From Zavarzinia compransoris (GTDB lineage Bacteria > Pseudomonadota > Alphaproteobacteria > Zavarziniales > Zavarziniaceae): DNA of 64,000 nt. Location: positions 186,001 through 250,000 of the forward strand of contig NZ_QGLF01000003.1 of NCBI RefSeq assembly GCF_003173055.1. The letters are read 5' to 3'. The position numbers and the translations under genes were made by a program. Positions 10,029 to 20,626 of this stretch are shown in pieces (the stretch's first letter is position 1; every line of letters begins with the position of its first letter). The notes beneath the pieces were generated by a model, which was not told the DNA's origin, made no database searches, and saw only the letters and a program-made list of their open reading frames with translations.

Positions 10029-10876
10029 ACTACCGCCACCATTTCCATGCCGGCAATCTGGGCGACGTGCTGAAGCACCTGGTGCTGGCGGCGGTGATCG
10101 AGCGCCTGAAAGCCAAGGACGCGCCGATCACCGTGATCGACACCCACGCCGGGGCCGGTCTTTATGAACTGGATTCCCAGGGTGGCGAATGGCAGGGCGG
10201 CATCGGCCGGCTGATCCCATCCGAGGCGGCCGGCTGGCCCCCCCTGCTCGCCCCCTATGCCGCGGCGCTGGGGGGCGAGCCCCTGCTTTATCCCGGCTCG
10301 CCCCTGGTCGCCCTGCGCCTGCTGCGCGAGCAGGACCGGCTGATCGCCTGCGAGACGGTGGAGGAGGTCGCGGCCGAGCTGCGGCGCCACCTGGCCCATG
10401 ATCCCCGGGCGGCGGTGCACCGGCGCGACGGCTGGGCGGCCTTGCGCGCCTTCCTGCCGGTGAAGACGGGCCGCACAATGGTGCTGATCGACCCGCCCTT
10501 CGAGGCCGGCGAGGATTTCGAGCTGCTGTCGCGCCATATCGCCGAGGCGGCGAAACGGGCGCCCACGGCCATCGTCATCGGCTGGTTCCCGGTCAAGGGG
10601 CGGCGCGCGGTCGAGGCGCTGTACCGGCGCCTGGCCGGCAGCGGCCTCGAAAAACTGCTCGCGGTCGAATTCCTGGCCGAACCGGATCATGACGCCGGGC
10701 GCTTCGCCGGTTCCGGCCTCGTCATCCTGCGCCCGCCGTTCCAGCTCGATCAGGCGCTGCGGGAAACCCTGCCCGTTCTTCTCGACCGGATGGGATACCG
10801 GGCGACCGGCAGCACCAGGGTCGAATGGCTGGCGGGCGAGGCGGCGCGCGGCATCGATCAGGATCTGGCGGGCTGA
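10025..10876 (+). CDS. rlmJ: 23S rRNA (adenine(2030)-N6)-methyltransferase RlmJ
   Basis: Methylates A2030 of 23S rRNA using S-adenosylmethionine. The 283 residues begin MNYRHHFHAGNLGDVLKHLV, diagnostic of RlmJ (COG2961), followed by the SAM region VIDTHAGAGLYEL and the catalytic LIDPPFE (N6-adenine DPPF-type motif). The start overlaps the preceding methyltransferase stop by four bases, so the two rRNA modification genes are translationally coupled. Its 3' end overlaps the convergent lipoprotein gene by 19 bp. Confidence 0.95.
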   Translation: MNYRHHFHAGNLGDVLKHLVLAAVIERLKAKDAPITVIDTHAGAGLYELDSQGGEWQGGIGRLIPSEAAGWPPLLAPYAAALGGEPLLYPGSPLVALRLLREQDRLIACETVEEVAAELRRHLAHDPRAAVHRRDGWAALRAFLPVKTGRTMVLIDPPFEAGEDFELLSRHIAEAAKRAPTAIVIGWFPVKGRRAVEALYRRLAGSGLEKLLAVEFLAEPDHDAGRFAGSGLVILRPPFQLDQALRETLPVLLDRMGYRATGSTRVEWLAGEAARGIDQDLAG

Positions 10877-11448
10877 AGCTCCGTCTCGATGCACTTCCGC
10901 CATTCGCGCCGGCCGTTGGCACTGCCCTGAAGATCGGCGCCCTGGGCGAAGCGCGGCAGGTCCGCCGCCGTCACCACCAGATTGGCGCCCTTGGCGAAGG
11001 CGTCGAGGAAAGCCTCGGTCGCCGCCGCCGGAATGGCCATCGACAGGGCGTCGCCCGCCTGCTGCGAGCGAGCCGGGCTGAAGCGCGTGCCGTCGATCTC
11101 GATCACCGCCTTGCGGTCCACCCGGCCCTCGACCGCGGGCAGGTCCGGGCTGCGCAGGCCGAGGTAGAGATCGCCGGAAACCGCCGCCGGGGTCGCGGCG
11201 AGCCAGAAGCGGCGGTCGCCCTCATTCGTCTGCAGCAGGGTGCAGACGGTGAACTGCCGGCCCTGGGCATCGCGCATCTCGCTGGCGCCGACCTGCCAGT
11301 TGCCGTGCAGGCGGGTCATCGCATGGGGTTCCTGCGCGCTGGCCGCCGACGGGGCGGAGGCGCAGCCGCCGAGGCCGGGACCGAGCAGCGCCAGCCCGAT
11401 CAAGGCAAGGGCCGGGGACGGACTGGCGAAGGACCGGGCAATGCGCAT
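10858..11448 (-). CDS. Putative lipoprotein of unknown function
   Basis: 196 residues with an N-terminal signal of about 28 residues ending in a lipobox (GLGGC), so it is probably lipidated and anchored in the envelope. After it come MTRLHGNWQVGASEMRD and an all-beta-looking middle with one later Cys near the end (WRKCIETEL), resembling invasion-associated locus B-type proteins in composition, though I cannot assign it firmly. The start at 11448 has GGGAGGA 7 nt upstream. It is convergent with rlmJ and divergent from coaBC. Confidence 0.7.
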   Translation of the reverse strand: MRIARSFASPSPALALIGLALLGPGLGGCASAPSAASAQEPHAMTRLHGNWQVGASEMRDAQGRQFTVCTLLQTNEGDRRFWLAATPAAVSGDLYLGLRSPDLPAVEGRVDRKAVIEIDGTRFSPARSQQAGDALSMAIPAAATEAFLDAFAKGANLVVTAADLPRFAQGADLQGSANGRREWRKCIETELQPARS

Positions 11449-11548
11449 ATGATTCCTCCCACATGTCCCGCCAGGATCTATGGAAGCGGCGGACATCGGT
11501 CAAGGGGGCGGCGACGGAAAGAAACCCGGCATTCGTCGGGTATTTCTA

Positions 11549-11575
11549 TTGAAGGCCACCAAGATTGCGTATAAA
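11549..11575 (+). promoter_or_regulatory. Possible promoter of coaBC
   Basis: TTGAAG and TATAAA separated by 15 bp lie 36 bp before the coaBC start in a relatively AT-rich stretch. The spacing is shorter than the usual 17 bp, so this is a tentative call. Confidence 0.35.
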
Positions 11576-11610
11576 AGGCTAATCCTCTCTTCGCGCGCCA
11601 GGGCAGGGGA

Positions 11611-12831
11611 ATGGCCGATAAACGTATTCTGCTGGTCGTCGGCGGCGGCATTGCCGCCTATAAGTCGCTGGAACTGATCCGCCGCCTGCGCGAGCGCGGC
11701 ATTGCCGTGCGCGCCATCCTGACCCGGGCAGCCCAGCACTTCGTCACCCCCCTGTCGGTTTCCGCGCTGACCGGGGACAAGGCTTATGTCGACCTGTTCT
11801 CGCTGACGGACGAGGCGGAGATGGGCCATATCCAGCTCAGCCGCGATGCCGATCTCCTGGTGGTCGCGCCGGCGACGGCGGACCTGATGGCCAAGATGGC
11901 CAACGGCCATGCCGACGACCTGGCGACCACCGCCCTGCTGGCCACCGACAAGCCGGTGCTGATCGCGCCCGCCATGAATGTCCGCATGTGGAACCACCTG
12001 GCGACGAGGCGCAACCACGCCCGGCTGATCGCCGACGGCGTCACCGTGATCGGGCCGAACGACGGCGACATGGCCTGCGGCGAATACGGCCCCGGCCGCA
12101 TGGCCGAACCCCATGAGATCCTGGCCGGGATCGAAGCCTTCTACCAGTCGCGGGGCGACCGGCCGCTGCTCGGCAAGCGGATCGTCGTCACCTCGGGCCC
12201 GACCCACGAGCCGATCGACCCCGTCCGCTATATCGCCAACCGCTCGTCCGGCCAGCAGGGCCATGCCCTGGCCGCCGCCCTGGCCAAGCTGGGCGCCCAG
12301 GTCACCCTGATCTCGGGCCCGGTGACCCTGGCCGATCCGGCCGGCGTCGAGACCCGCCACGTCGAGACCGCGCGCCAGATGGCGGCGGCGGTCGATGCCG
12401 CGCTGCCCGCCGATATCGCCGTCTGCGCCGCCGCCGTCGCCGACTGGCGCGTCGCCGGCGAGGCCGACCAGAAGATCAAGAAGGACGGCAGCGGCAGGGT
12501 GCCCGCCCTGTCCTTCGTCGAGAATCCGGACATCCTGGCCACCATCTCGCGGCCCGGCCCGCGCCGCCCGGCCCTGGTGGTCGGCTTCGCCGCCGAGACG
12601 GAAAAGGTCGTCGACCACGCGAAGGCCAAGCTGGCGCGCAAGGGCTGCGACTGGATCATCGCCAACGACGTCGGCAGCGGCCCGGACGGCGGCGTGATGG
12701 GCGCCGCCGACAATACAATCCACATCGTTACCGCCGAGGGCACGGAATCCTGGCCCCGGCTTCCCAAGACCGAAGTGGCGAGCCGGCTTGCCGCCCGCAT
12801 CGCCCAGACCGTGAAGGAACGGAACATCTGA
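11611..12831 (+). CDS. coaBC: Bifunctional phosphopantothenoylcysteine decarboxylase / phosphopantothenate-cysteine ligase
   Basis: Two consecutive steps of coenzyme A synthesis. Of 406 residues, the first 185 or so are the flavin-dependent CoaC domain (LLVVGGGIAAYKSLEL, the active-site His in MGHIQLSRDAD, APAMNVRMW, and the substrate clamp GDMACGEYGPGRM). The remainder is the CoaB ligase (VTSGPTHEPIDPVRYIANRSSG, then VCAAAVADWR, ending in IANDVG). Its TGA overlaps the ATG of the Rrf2 gene. CoaE, the last step of the same pathway, is about 28 kb away in the window. Confidence 0.96.
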   Translation: MADKRILLVVGGGIAAYKSLELIRRLRERGIAVRAILTRAAQHFVTPLSVSALTGDKAYVDLFSLTDEAEMGHIQLSRDADLLVVAPATADLMAKMANGHADDLATTALLATDKPVLIAPAMNVRMWNHLATRRNHARLIADGVTVIGPNDGDMACGEYGPGRMAEPHEILAGIEAFYQSRGDRPLLGKRIVVTSGPTHEPIDPVRYIANRSSGQQGHALAAALAKLGAQVTLISGPVTLADPAGVETRHVETARQMAAAVDAALPADIAVCAAAVADWRVAGEADQKIKKDGSGRVPALSFVENPDILATISRPGPRRPALVVGFAAETEKVVDHAKAKLARKGCDWIIANDVGSGPDGGVMGAADNTIHIVTAEGTESWPRLPKTEVASRLAARIAQTVKERNI

Positions 12832-13295
12832 TGCTACGCCTCTCGCGCAAGATGCTGTTTGCCCTCGAAGCGGTCGTCGACATCGCCTATAACGCCCGGC
12901 CCGAACCGGTGCAGTCGAAGGAAATCACGAGGCGCCAGGGGATCCCCCAGCGTTACCTGGAACAGGTGATGCAGCAATTGGTCCATGCCGGCGTCCTGAA
13001 GGGCGTGCGCGGGCCGAAGGGCGGCTATCGCCTGGCGCGGGAACGCCGCCGCATCACGGTGGGCGAGATCATCCGCGTCGTCGGCGCCATCGAAACCGGC
13101 GAGGAGGAGGATCTGGGCGAGGGCACGCCGATGTCGTCCGAACTGGGCAAGAAGGTGGTGCAGCCGCTGTGGACGGAGTTGCACGATACGATCATGGCCA
13201 AGCTCGATTCGATCAGCGTCGAGGAATTGTGCCGGCGGGCGGAAACCGCCGGCGTCCATTCCGAGGGCCGCGAACGCATGGACTTCTCGATCTGA
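12831..13295 (+). CDS. Rrf2 family transcriptional regulator
   Basis: 154 residues. The winged helix is evident from [19 protein letters not shown] and the recognition region [18 protein letters not shown] followed by [14 protein letters not shown], the Rrf2/IscR signature. Only one cysteine is present (residue about 140), so the three-Cys Fe-S site of IscR is missing. It is coupled to coaBC (TGATG overlap) and sits 23 bp before cysK, which suggests a CymR-like or sulfur-responsive role; that is inference from position. Confidence 0.88.
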   Translation: MLRLSRKMLFALEAVVDIAYNARPEPVQSKEITRRQGIPQRYLEQVMQQLVHAGVLKGVRGPKGGYRLARERRRITVGEIIRVVGAIETGEEEDLGEGTPMSSELGKKVVQPLWTELHDTIMAKLDSISVEELCRRAETAGVHSEGRERMDFSI

Positions 13296-13318
13296 CCGGT
13301 CGCAACAGGAGAACGATA

Positions 13319-14278
<960 letters not shown>

Positions 14279-14284
14279 CCGGTC

Positions 14285-14311
14285 CGCCGCGCCGGGGGCC
14301 CCGGCGCGGCG
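14285..14311 (+). terminator. Long GC palindrome after cysK
   Basis: A 13-bp perfect inverted repeat (CGCCGCGCCGGGG and its complement) lies 6 bp past the cysK stop. It has almost no spacer and no T-run after it, so it may be a terminator helped by Rho or a transcript-end stabiliser. Confidence 0.5.
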
Positions 14312-14378
14312 TCACGAATGTGGCCTAGCGCGTCCGCCCGTGCTAAAGGGGCGCGATCAGCTTTTGTCGAGGAACCCC

Positions 14379-14978
14379 ATGCGGACCGCCACGATCGCCC
14401 GCAAGACCAAGGAGACCGAAATCTCCATCGCCATCAACCTGGACGGCACCGGCAAATACGACGTGTCGACCGGGGTGGGCTTCCTCGACCATATGCTGGA
14501 GCAGCTTTCCCGCCATTCCCTGATCGACCTCGAGGTCCGGGCCAAGGGCGATATCCACATCGACTTCCACCATGTGACGGAAGATACCGGCATCGCCATC
14601 GGCGAGGCTTTCACCAAGGCGCTGGGCGATCGCAAGGGCATCCGGCGCTATGGCGACGCCCTGATCCCCATGGACGAGACCCTGACCCGGGTGGCGCTGG
14701 ATTGTTCCAACCGGCCCTATCTGATCTGGAAAGTGGGCTTCACCCGCGACAAGCTGGGCGAAATGGACACGGAATTGTTCAAGGAATGGTTCCAGGCCTT
14801 CGCCCAGGCCGGCGGCATCACCCTTCACGTCGAGAACCTCTACGGCGAGAACAACCACCATATCGTCGAGAGCTGCTTCAAGGCCCTGGCCCGGGCATTG
14901 CGCGCCGCGATCGAGATCGATCCGCGCCAGGCCGGCGCCATCCCCTCGACCAAGGGCGTGCTGGGCGGCACCCTCTGA
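14379..14978 (+). CDS. hisB: Imidazoleglycerol-phosphate dehydratase
   Basis: Sixth step of histidine synthesis, a Mn-dependent dehydration. The 199 residues show [31 protein letters not shown] and the second-half repeat [17 protein letters not shown], whose His/Glu residues bind the two metals. It is monofunctional, lacking the phosphatase domain of enterobacterial HisB. The start is set by GAGGA upstream. First gene of a tightly overlapped operon. Confidence 0.96.
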   Translation: MRTATIARKTKETEISIAINLDGTGKYDVSTGVGFLDHMLEQLSRHSLIDLEVRAKGDIHIDFHHVTEDTGIAIGEAFTKALGDRKGIRRYGDALIPMDETLTRVALDCSNRPYLIWKVGFTRDKLGEMDTELFKEWFQAFAQAGGITLHVENLYGENNHHIVESCFKALARALRAAIEIDPRQAGAIPSTKGVLGGTL

Positions 14979-15337
14979 TGCGCCCGAACGCCTATACGGT
15001 GCATCAGGGGCCGGCGGGCATCGCCCTGGTGTCGGAGCGGTTCTCGCTCTTCGCCGCCGTGCTCGGGCCGCTGTGGCTGCTGTTCCGCGGCGCCTTCGTC
15101 GAACTGGCCGTCTGGGTCCTGGCGGTGGGCACGGCGGGGGTGGTGAATTTCCACTTTCTCGCCGACCGGCCCCTGCTGCCGGTGACCGTGCTGGCCGCCC
15201 AGCTGCTGATCGGTTTCGAGGCGGGCGACATCCGCCGCCGGGCCCTGGTCCGGCGCGGCCGGCCGGTGATCGGCGTCGTCACCGGCGATACGCTGGCCGA
15301 TGCCGAGGATAGCGTCGTTCTGAGGGCCAGGGCATGA
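14978..15337 (+). CDS. DUF2628 domain membrane protein
   Basis: 119 residues of unknown function. Two hydrophobic segments (around residues 20-50 and 55-75) follow the short N-terminal part typical of DUF2628; the C-terminal end is basic and cytoplasmic-looking ([11 protein letters not shown]). It overlaps hisB (TGATG) and hisH (ATGA), so it is made with the histidine enzymes. This insertion is a recurring alphaproteobacterial arrangement, but no role in histidine synthesis is known to me. Confidence 0.8.
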   Translation: MRPNAYTVHQGPAGIALVSERFSLFAAVLGPLWLLFRGAFVELAVWVLAVGTAGVVNFHFLADRPLLPVTVLAAQLLIGFEAGDIRRRALVRRGRPVIGVVTGDTLADAEDSVVLRARA

Positions 15338-15993
15338 GCGGCACCATTCCCGCCGTCGCCATCATCGATTACGGCGCCGGCAATCTCCGTTCCGCGGCCA
15401 AGGCCTTCGAGCGCATGGGCGCCGAGGTCGGGCTGCGCCCCGAACAGGTGGTGGTCACCGACAGGCCGGAGGTCATCGCCCGGGCCGAGCGCGTGGTGCT
15501 GCCGGGCGACGGCGCCTTCGCCGACTGCAAGACCTCGATCGCCGCCATTCCCGGCCTTCTCGACGTGCTGCACGAACAGGTGGTGGCGAAGGCGCGGCCC
15601 TTCTTCGGCATCTGCATCGGCATGCAGCTGATGGCGACCGAGGGGCGGGAGCACGGCCACCATGCCGGCTTCGGCTGGGTGCCCGGCGTGGTCGACCGCC
15701 TGACCCCGGCCGATCCCAAGCTGAAGATCCCGCACATGGGCTGGAACGACCTGCACATCCACCACCACCATCCGGTGCTGGGCAAGGCGCGGTCGGGCGT
15801 TCATGCCTATTTCGTCCATTCCTATGCCCTGCAGGTCGAACGCGACGCGGATCTGGTGGCGAGCGCCGATTATGCCGGCCCGGTCACCGCCATCGTCGCC
15901 CGCGACAATATGTTCGGCACCCAGTTCCACCCGGAGAAGAGCCAGGATTTCGGCCTGTCGCTCATCGCCGGCTTCTTGAGGTGGCGCCCGTGA
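15334..15993 (+). CDS. hisH: Imidazole glycerol phosphate synthase, glutaminase subunit
   Basis: Class I glutamine amidotransferase that feeds ammonia to HisF. The 219 residues hold the nucleophile Cys94 in [11 protein letters not shown] and the His199/Glu201 pair in TQFHPEKSQ. The start overlaps the DUF2628 gene; the end overlaps hisA by four bases. Confidence 0.97.
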   Translation: MSGTIPAVAIIDYGAGNLRSAAKAFERMGAEVGLRPEQVVVTDRPEVIARAERVVLPGDGAFADCKTSIAAIPGLLDVLHEQVVAKARPFFGICIGMQLMATEGREHGHHAGFGWVPGVVDRLTPADPKLKIPHMGWNDLHIHHHHPVLGKARSGVHAYFVHSYALQVERDADLVASADYAGPVTAIVARDNMFGTQFHPEKSQDFGLSLIAGFLRWRP

Positions 15994-16724
15994 TCCTTTA
16001 CCCCGCGATCGACCTCAAGGGCGGCGAATGCGTCCGCCTCGCCCAGGGCGACATGGCCCGCGCCACCGTCTACAACCAGGATCCGGGCGCCCAGGCCGCT
16101 GCCTTCAAGGCCCAGGGCTTCGAATGGCTGCATGTCGTCGATCTCGACGGCGCCTTCGCCGGCAATGCGGTGAACGGCCCGGCGGTCGAAGCCATCCTGA
16201 AGGCGACCGACGTCCCGGTGCAATTGGGCGGCGGCATCCGCAGCCTGGAGATGATCGAGGGCTGGCTGGCCCGCGGCCTGACGCGGGTGATCCTGGGCAC
16301 GGTCGCGCTGCGCAACCCGGACCTGGTGATCGAGGCCTGCCGCCTGTTCCCGGGCCGGATCGCGGTCGGGATCGACGCCCGCGACGGCAGGGTGGCAGTG
16401 GAAGGCTGGGCCGAAACCTCGGAAATCACCGCGATCGAGCTTGCCCGGCGCTTCGAGGATGCGGGCGTCGCCGCCGTCATCTTCACCGACATCGCCCGCG
16501 ACGGGCTGCTGACCGGCGTCAATGTCGCCGCCACCGCGGCCCTGGCCGATGCGGTGGCGATCCCGGTCATCGCCTCCGGCGGGTTGGCGGGCATTGCCGA
16601 TATCGAGGCCCTGATGGCGGTGGCGGGCACGCCCATCGCCGGCGCCATTTCCGGCCGCGCGCTTTACGACGGGCGCCTGGACCCGGCGGCGGCGCTGGCC
16701 CTGACCCGGCGAAAGGCGGCGTGA
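15990..16724 (+). CDS. hisA: ProFAR isomerase
   Basis: Isomerises ProFAR to PRFAR in a (beta/alpha)8 barrel. It begins [17 protein letters not shown] with the catalytic Asp in PAIDLKGG and contains [24 protein letters not shown] and the phosphate-binding [12 protein letters not shown] chose the GTG at 15990, which overlaps the hisH stop (GTGA) and has GAGGTGG 6 nt upstream, over a GTG three codons earlier. About 244 residues. Confidence 0.95.
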   Translation: MILYPAIDLKGGECVRLAQGDMARATVYNQDPGAQAAAFKAQGFEWLHVVDLDGAFAGNAVNGPAVEAILKATDVPVQLGGGIRSLEMIEGWLARGLTRVILGTVALRNPDLVIEACRLFPGRIAVGIDARDGRVAVEGWAETSEITAIELARRFEDAGVAAVIFTDIARDGLLTGVNVAATAALADAVAIPVIASGGLAGIADIEALMAVAGTPIAGAISGRALYDGRLDPAAALALTRRKAA

Positions 16725-17482
16725 TGCTGAAGGCCCGGGTCATCCCCTGCCTCGACGTGCACAACGGCCGCGTGGTCAAGGGGGTCAATTTCGTCGATCT
16801 CCGCGATGCCGGCGATCCGGTCGAACAGGCGCGGATCTACGACGCCGCCGGCGCCGATGAACTGACCTTCCTCGACATCACGGCGTCCAGCGACGACCGC
16901 GCCATCATGCTGGACGTGGTGCGCCATACCGCCGAACAAGTGTTCATGCCCCTGACCGTGGGCGGCGGCGTCCGCACCCTCGACGATGTGCGGCAATTGC
17001 TGCTTGCCGGGGCCGACAAAGTCTCGATCAATTCCGCCGCCGTCAGCCGCCCGGATTTCGTCCGCGAGGCGGCGGAAAAGGTGGGCAGCCAGTCGATCGT
17101 CGTCGCCATCGACGCCAAGGCGGACGGCCAGGGCCGCTGGCACGTCCATACCCACGGCGGGCGGCGCAACACCGGGCTCGACGCCATCGAGTGGGCGCAG
17201 CGCATGGTCTCGCTCGGCGCGGGCGAGATCCTGCTCACCTCCATGGACCGGGACGGCACCAAATCGGGTTTCGACCTCGGCCTGACGCGGGCGGTTTCCG
17301 ATGCCGTCACCGTGCCGGTGATCGCGTCCGGCGGTGTCGGCACCCTGGACCATCTGGCGGACGGCATCGTCGAGGGCCATGCCTCGGCGGTGCTGGCGGC
17401 CTCCATCTTCCATTTCGGCACCTTCTCGATCCGCGAGGCCAAGGAACACATGGCGGCGCGCGGCGTGCCCATGCGGCTGTGA
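16724..17482 (+). CDS. hisF: Imidazole glycerol phosphate synthase, cyclase subunit
   Basis: Uses HisH-derived ammonia to split PRFAR into imidazole glycerol phosphate and AICAR. The 252-residue barrel has the catalytic Asp11 in [14 protein letters not shown], then [17 protein letters not shown], and the second acid in [11 protein letters not shown]. It starts with ATG overlapping the hisA TGA. Confidence 0.97.
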   Translation: MLKARVIPCLDVHNGRVVKGVNFVDLRDAGDPVEQARIYDAAGADELTFLDITASSDDRAIMLDVVRHTAEQVFMPLTVGGGVRTLDDVRQLLLAGADKVSINSAAVSRPDFVREAAEKVGSQSIVVAIDAKADGQGRWHVHTHGGRRNTGLDAIEWAQRMVSLGAGEILLTSMDRDGTKSGFDLGLTRAVSDAVTVPVIASGGVGTLDHLADGIVEGHASAVLAASIFHFGTFSIREAKEHMAARGVPMRL

Positions 17483-17493
17483 CGGAGACGGCA

Positions 17494-17820
17494 ATGGGCG
17501 ATCCCGCGATCCTGGACCGGGTCTATCAGGTCATCCTGTCGCGGAAGGGCAGCGAGGCGGCTAACAGCCATGTCGCCCGCCTGTTCGCCAAGGGCCGCAG
17601 CAAGATCGCCCAGAAGGTGGGCGAGGAAGGCGTCGAGGCCGCCCTGGCCGGGGTTGCCGGCAGCGACAAGGAACTGGTCGGCGAAGCGGCCGACCTGATT
17701 TTCCACCTGTTCATCCTGCTGGCCGAGCGGGGCATCGAACCCGCCGCCGTCTGGGCCGAACTCGAAGCCCGCGAAGGCAAGTCCGGCGTCGAGGAAAAGG
17801 CCGGCCGACCGAAGGAATAG
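17494..17820 (+). CDS. hisE: Phosphoribosyl-ATP diphosphatase
   Basis: Second step of histidine synthesis. The 108 residues carry the MazG-like helical core with [18 protein letters not shown] and [21 protein letters not shown], whose Glu/Asp residues bind Mg. It is the separate HisE form, not fused to HisI. Eleven base pairs after hisF. Confidence 0.95.
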   Translation: MGDPAILDRVYQVILSRKGSEAANSHVARLFAKGRSKIAQKVGEEGVEAALAGVAGSDKELVGEAADLIFHLFILLAERGIEPAAVWAELEAREGKSGVEEKAGRPKE

Positions 17821-17824
17821 TCCG

Positions 17825-18190
17825 ATGGCCTATGATCCGAACAATATCTTCGCCAGGATCCTGCGCGGCGAGATCCCGGCGAAACTGGTGCATGAAACCG
17901 CGCACAGCATCGCCTTCAACGACATCCGCCCCCAGGCCCCGGTGCATATCCTGGTGATCCCCCGGGGCGCCTATGTCTCGTGGGACGATTTCTCGCAGCA
18001 GGCATCGGATGCCGAGATCGCCGATTTCGTGCGCGCGGTGGGCGACGTCGCCCGGGCCGCCGGGGTCGATGCCGGCGGCTATCGCCTGTTCGCCAACCAT
18101 GGCGCGCACAGCCACCAGGAAGTGCCGCATCTCCACGTCCACATCACCGGCGGCCGGCCCTTGGGCCCCCTGCTGATGCCGGTCGATTAA
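17825..18190 (+). CDS. HIT family nucleotide-binding protein
   Basis: 121 residues of the HINT branch of the histidine-triad family, which hydrolyse nucleoside phosphoramidates or adenylated conjugates. The triad HLHVHIT is near residue 101, preceded by [16 protein letters not shown] and [15 protein letters not shown]. It lies four bases after hisE, the last gene of the operon, a recurrent pairing in alphaproteobacteria with no firm functional reason. Confidence 0.92.
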   Translation: MAYDPNNIFARILRGEIPAKLVHETAHSIAFNDIRPQAPVHILVIPRGAYVSWDDFSQQASDAEIADFVRAVGDVARAAGVDAGGYRLFANHGAHSHQEVPHLHVHITGGRPLGPLLMPVD

Positions 18191-18225
18191 ACCAGCGCCA
18201 GCCCGATCCGCGAGCGTTCGATCCG

Positions 18226-18576
18226 TCACCGTTGCGTTTCGACCATGACCCATGTGCCGTCGATCTTGCGGATGGACAGGGGAAAGCTGTCCTTCCGGCC
18301 GGTCTTCTTGACCCTCAACACGATGTCGGCCGTGAAAGTGGCGCCATCCGAGGAACGGATGTTGTCCACGGACACGATCTCGATCTGCGACAGATCCTTG
18401 GCTTCGGCCGGGGATGCCCCGAGCATTATCAGATGATCTTCGAGTAATTCGCGCGTCGCCACCTCGGCGAAGTCGTCCGTGCCGGCGCCGGAGGCGCCGC
18501 AGGCCGACAGCACTGCCGCCAGCACCCCGACCAGAACGAACTTCCGCAAGGCGGAAAGACCAAAGCCGTGCCGCAT
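18226..18576 (-). CDS. Small putative lipoprotein
   Basis: 116 residues. An N-terminal signal ends in a lipobox (AVLSACGAS), followed by an acidic region and a beta-rich C-terminus (TADIVLRVKKTGRKDSFPLSIRKIDGTWVMVE), reminiscent of DUF4878/NTF2-like small lipoproteins. I chose the ATG at 18576, which has GGGAG 10 nt upstream, over a TTG three codons earlier. Convergent with the HIT gene. Function unknown. Confidence 0.65.
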   Translation of the reverse strand: MRHGFGLSALRKFVLVGVLAAVLSACGASGAGTDDFAEVATRELLEDHLIMLGASPAEAKDLSQIEIVSVDNIRSSDGATFTADIVLRVKKTGRKDSFPLSIRKIDGTWVMVETQR

Positions 18577-18702
18577 CGACCCCAAGCTCCCTTTCGGCCC
18601 GCGTCCCGCTGCGCCGGCCCATCGCGGCCTTGTCTATTCCCTATGCGCGCAGCCCACAATTGCGCCCCCTTGCGTGGCATTGCGCAGACACGGGAAAATG
18701 CG

Positions 18703-19698
18703 CTAGGCCAGTTTCAGCACCACCCGCCCGACCGCCTTGCGGCCGGCGACGGCGGTGAAGGCGCGGGCGAAATCCGCGAAGGGCACGATCTCGCCGGGCA
18801 GGGATTTCAGCCGGCCGCCGGCCAGCCAGTCGAACAGCAGCGCCGCATTGGCCCGGGCCTTTTCCAGCTGGTGGATATTGCCGAAGCGGGCGAAATCCAC
18901 CCCGACCAGTTCCGCCCCCTTCAACAGCGCCAGATTATAGGGCAGGGCCGGAATCCGCCCGGCGGCAAAGCCCACCACCAGGTGCCGCCCGCCCCAGCCG
19001 AGCGTGCGGAACGCCGGTTCGGCATAATCGCCGCCCACCGTATCGAAGACGAGGTCGAGGCCGCGGGGCCCGGCCTTGGCCTTCAGGTCGTCGCGCCAGC
19101 CGGGCGCCGTGTAATCGACCACGTCGTCGGCGCCGAGATGCAGGGCGAACTCGCGCTTCTCCGGGCTCGAGGCCGCGGCGATCACCCGGAGGCCCAGCGC
19201 CTTGCCGACCTGGACCGCCGCCGCGCCCACGGCACCGGCCGCGCCCAGGACCAGCAGGGTCTCGCCCGCCACCGCCCGGCCGCGATCGACCAGCCCGTGA
19301 TAGGCGGTGCCGTAATTGATGCGGAAGCCCGCCGCATCCTCGAAGGACAGGCTGTCGGGCAGGGGGGTGAGGCCGGCCGCGGCGACCGCGGCATAATCGG
19401 CATAGGCCCCGGTGAAGCCCCAGCCGATCACCCGCTGGCCCAGGTGATGGCCCTCCACCCCCGGGCCGATGGCGACGATCTCGCCCGCCAGTTCCGAACC
19501 GGGCGCGAAGGGCAGGGGCGGCTTCACCTGATAGCGCCCGCCGGCGATGAGCAGGTCGACGAAGCCGACCGCCGCGGCATGGACCCTGACCAGGACCTCG
19601 CCCAGGGCGGGCACGGGGCGCGGCACCGTGGCAATCGACAGGCCCGCCGGATCCTGATATTCGGTGCACCAGATGGCGCGCATGGTGGTTTCGCTCAT
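18703..19698 (-). CDS. NADPH:quinone oxidoreductase, MDR family
   Basis: 331-residue medium-chain dehydrogenase/reductase of the zinc-free quinone reductase branch. Seen: GEVLVRVHAAAVGFVDLLI at the N-terminal GroES-like domain, the Rossmann loop LGAAGAVGAAAVQVGKALG, and FDTVGGDYAEPAFRTL. The Cys/His zinc ligands of alcohol dehydrogenases are absent. It is divergent from a TetR gene with a palindrome in the shared gap, so it may be a target of that regulator. Actual substrate unknown. Confidence 0.87.
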   Translation of the reverse strand: MSETTMRAIWCTEYQDPAGLSIATVPRPVPALGEVLVRVHAAAVGFVDLLIAGGRYQVKPPLPFAPGSELAGEIVAIGPGVEGHHLGQRVIGWGFTGAYADYAAVAAAGLTPLPDSLSFEDAAGFRINYGTAYHGLVDRGRAVAGETLLVLGAAGAVGAAAVQVGKALGLRVIAAASSPEKREFALHLGADDVVDYTAPGWRDDLKAKAGPRGLDLVFDTVGGDYAEPAFRTLGWGGRHLVVGFAAGRIPALPYNLALLKGAELVGVDFARFGNIHQLEKARANAALLFDWLAGGRLKSLPGEIVPFADFARAFTAVAGRKAVGRVVLKLA

Positions 19699-19762
19699 GC
19701 CCCCGTTCCCCCTGTTCCGGCTTTTCTCGCTCCAGGCTTTTCTTGCTCCCGGCCGTCCATGT

Positions 19763-19775
19763 AACCGATACGGTT
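19763..19775. promoter_or_regulatory. Palindrome in divergent TetR/oxidoreductase gap
   Basis: AACCG-ATA-CGGTT lies in the 128-bp divergent gap, 52 bp before the TetR start. TetR proteins commonly bind such short palindromes between themselves and a divergent target; binding here is inference. Confidence 0.4.
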
Positions 19776-19826
19776 TTCGGCGCTCGGGGCCGGGGTGGAT
19801 AGTACGCGCATTTAAAACAGTGTATA

Positions 19827-20513
19827 GTGGTGTTCTTTCCCTTCACGGACAGCCCCTTGGCACAAGAAAAGACCAGTCTCCGGCACCAGCAGCAGGACGG
19901 CGCGACCCCCGATACCGCCCAGCAACTGCTGGCCGCCGCCGCCGCCCTGATGACCGAACGGAACACGATCGACGTGCCGGTGGCCGATGTGGCGGCGCGG
20001 GCGGGGCTGAACGCCGCCCTGGTGAATTACTATTTCCGCACCAAGACCGGGCTGCACATGGCCCTGGTCCGGCGCGACGCCGCCCAGGCGGTCGCGGACA
20101 TGAAGAAGCTGCTGGCCTCCGGCATGCCGGCGCCGGACAAGATGCGCCGGCACCTGGCCGCCATGATCCGCACCTTCTTTCGCTATCCCTATCTCTACCG
20201 CCTGCTGCGCGCCTTGCTGCGCAATGCGGATTCCAAGGCGGCGCGGGAACTGACCCAATTCTTCAGCCAGCCGGTGGTGGAAACCCAGGCCGCGATCCTG
20301 GCCGAAGGCGTCGCCAGCGGCGATTTCCGCGCCATGGACCCGATGATGTTCCACCTCTGCGTCACCGGCGCCTGCGACCACCTGTTCGCGGAATCGAGCA
20401 CGCTGCGCTACACCTTCGGCGTCAAGCAGATCGACGAGGACCTGTGCAACCGCTATGCCGAGGCGGTGGTCGATCTCCTGATGAACGGCGTCGTCGACCA
20501 CCGCCGCGCCTGA
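19827..20513 (+). CDS. TetR family transcriptional regulator
   Basis: About 228 residues. The helix-turn-helix is VPVADVAARAGLNAALVNYYFRTK followed by GLHMALVR, typical of TetR; the remaining three-quarters is a helical ligand domain of unknown specificity. The start is uncertain: a GTG at 19827 and a TTG at 19857 both lack a strong ribosome site. It is divergent from the quinone oxidoreductase and 113 bp upstream of a dienoyl-CoA-reductase-like gene, so a fatty-acid or acyl-CoA ligand is plausible. Confidence 0.85.
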   Translation: MVFFPFTDSPLAQEKTSLRHQQQDGATPDTAQQLLAAAAALMTERNTIDVPVADVAARAGLNAALVNYYFRTKTGLHMALVRRDAAQAVADMKKLLASGMPAPDKMRRHLAAMIRTFFRYPYLYRLLRALLRNADSKAARELTQFFSQPVVETQAAILAEGVASGDFRAMDPMMFHLCVTGACDHLFAESSTLRYTFGVKQIDEDLCNRYAEAVVDLLMNGVVDHRRA

Positions 20514-20626
20514 CCTCCTTCTCTGCCAAGCCCCTTTTCCGCCGCCGCTTCGCGCCTTGTTTTAGATCAATGTTTTAAATATATAAATAAGAGCGGCCGC
20601 CAGAGCCGGACGAGGGAGAGAAGACG

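Noticed and set aside
13169-13318. 50-residue N-terminal extension of CysK
   Set aside because: It runs through the Rrf2 gene out of its frame and has no ribosome site; the ATG at 13319 has AGGAGAA upstream.
18200-18225. tRNA-like GTTCGATCC near the HIT gene
   Set aside because: The T-arm-like bases are not accompanied by acceptor, D or anticodon stems.
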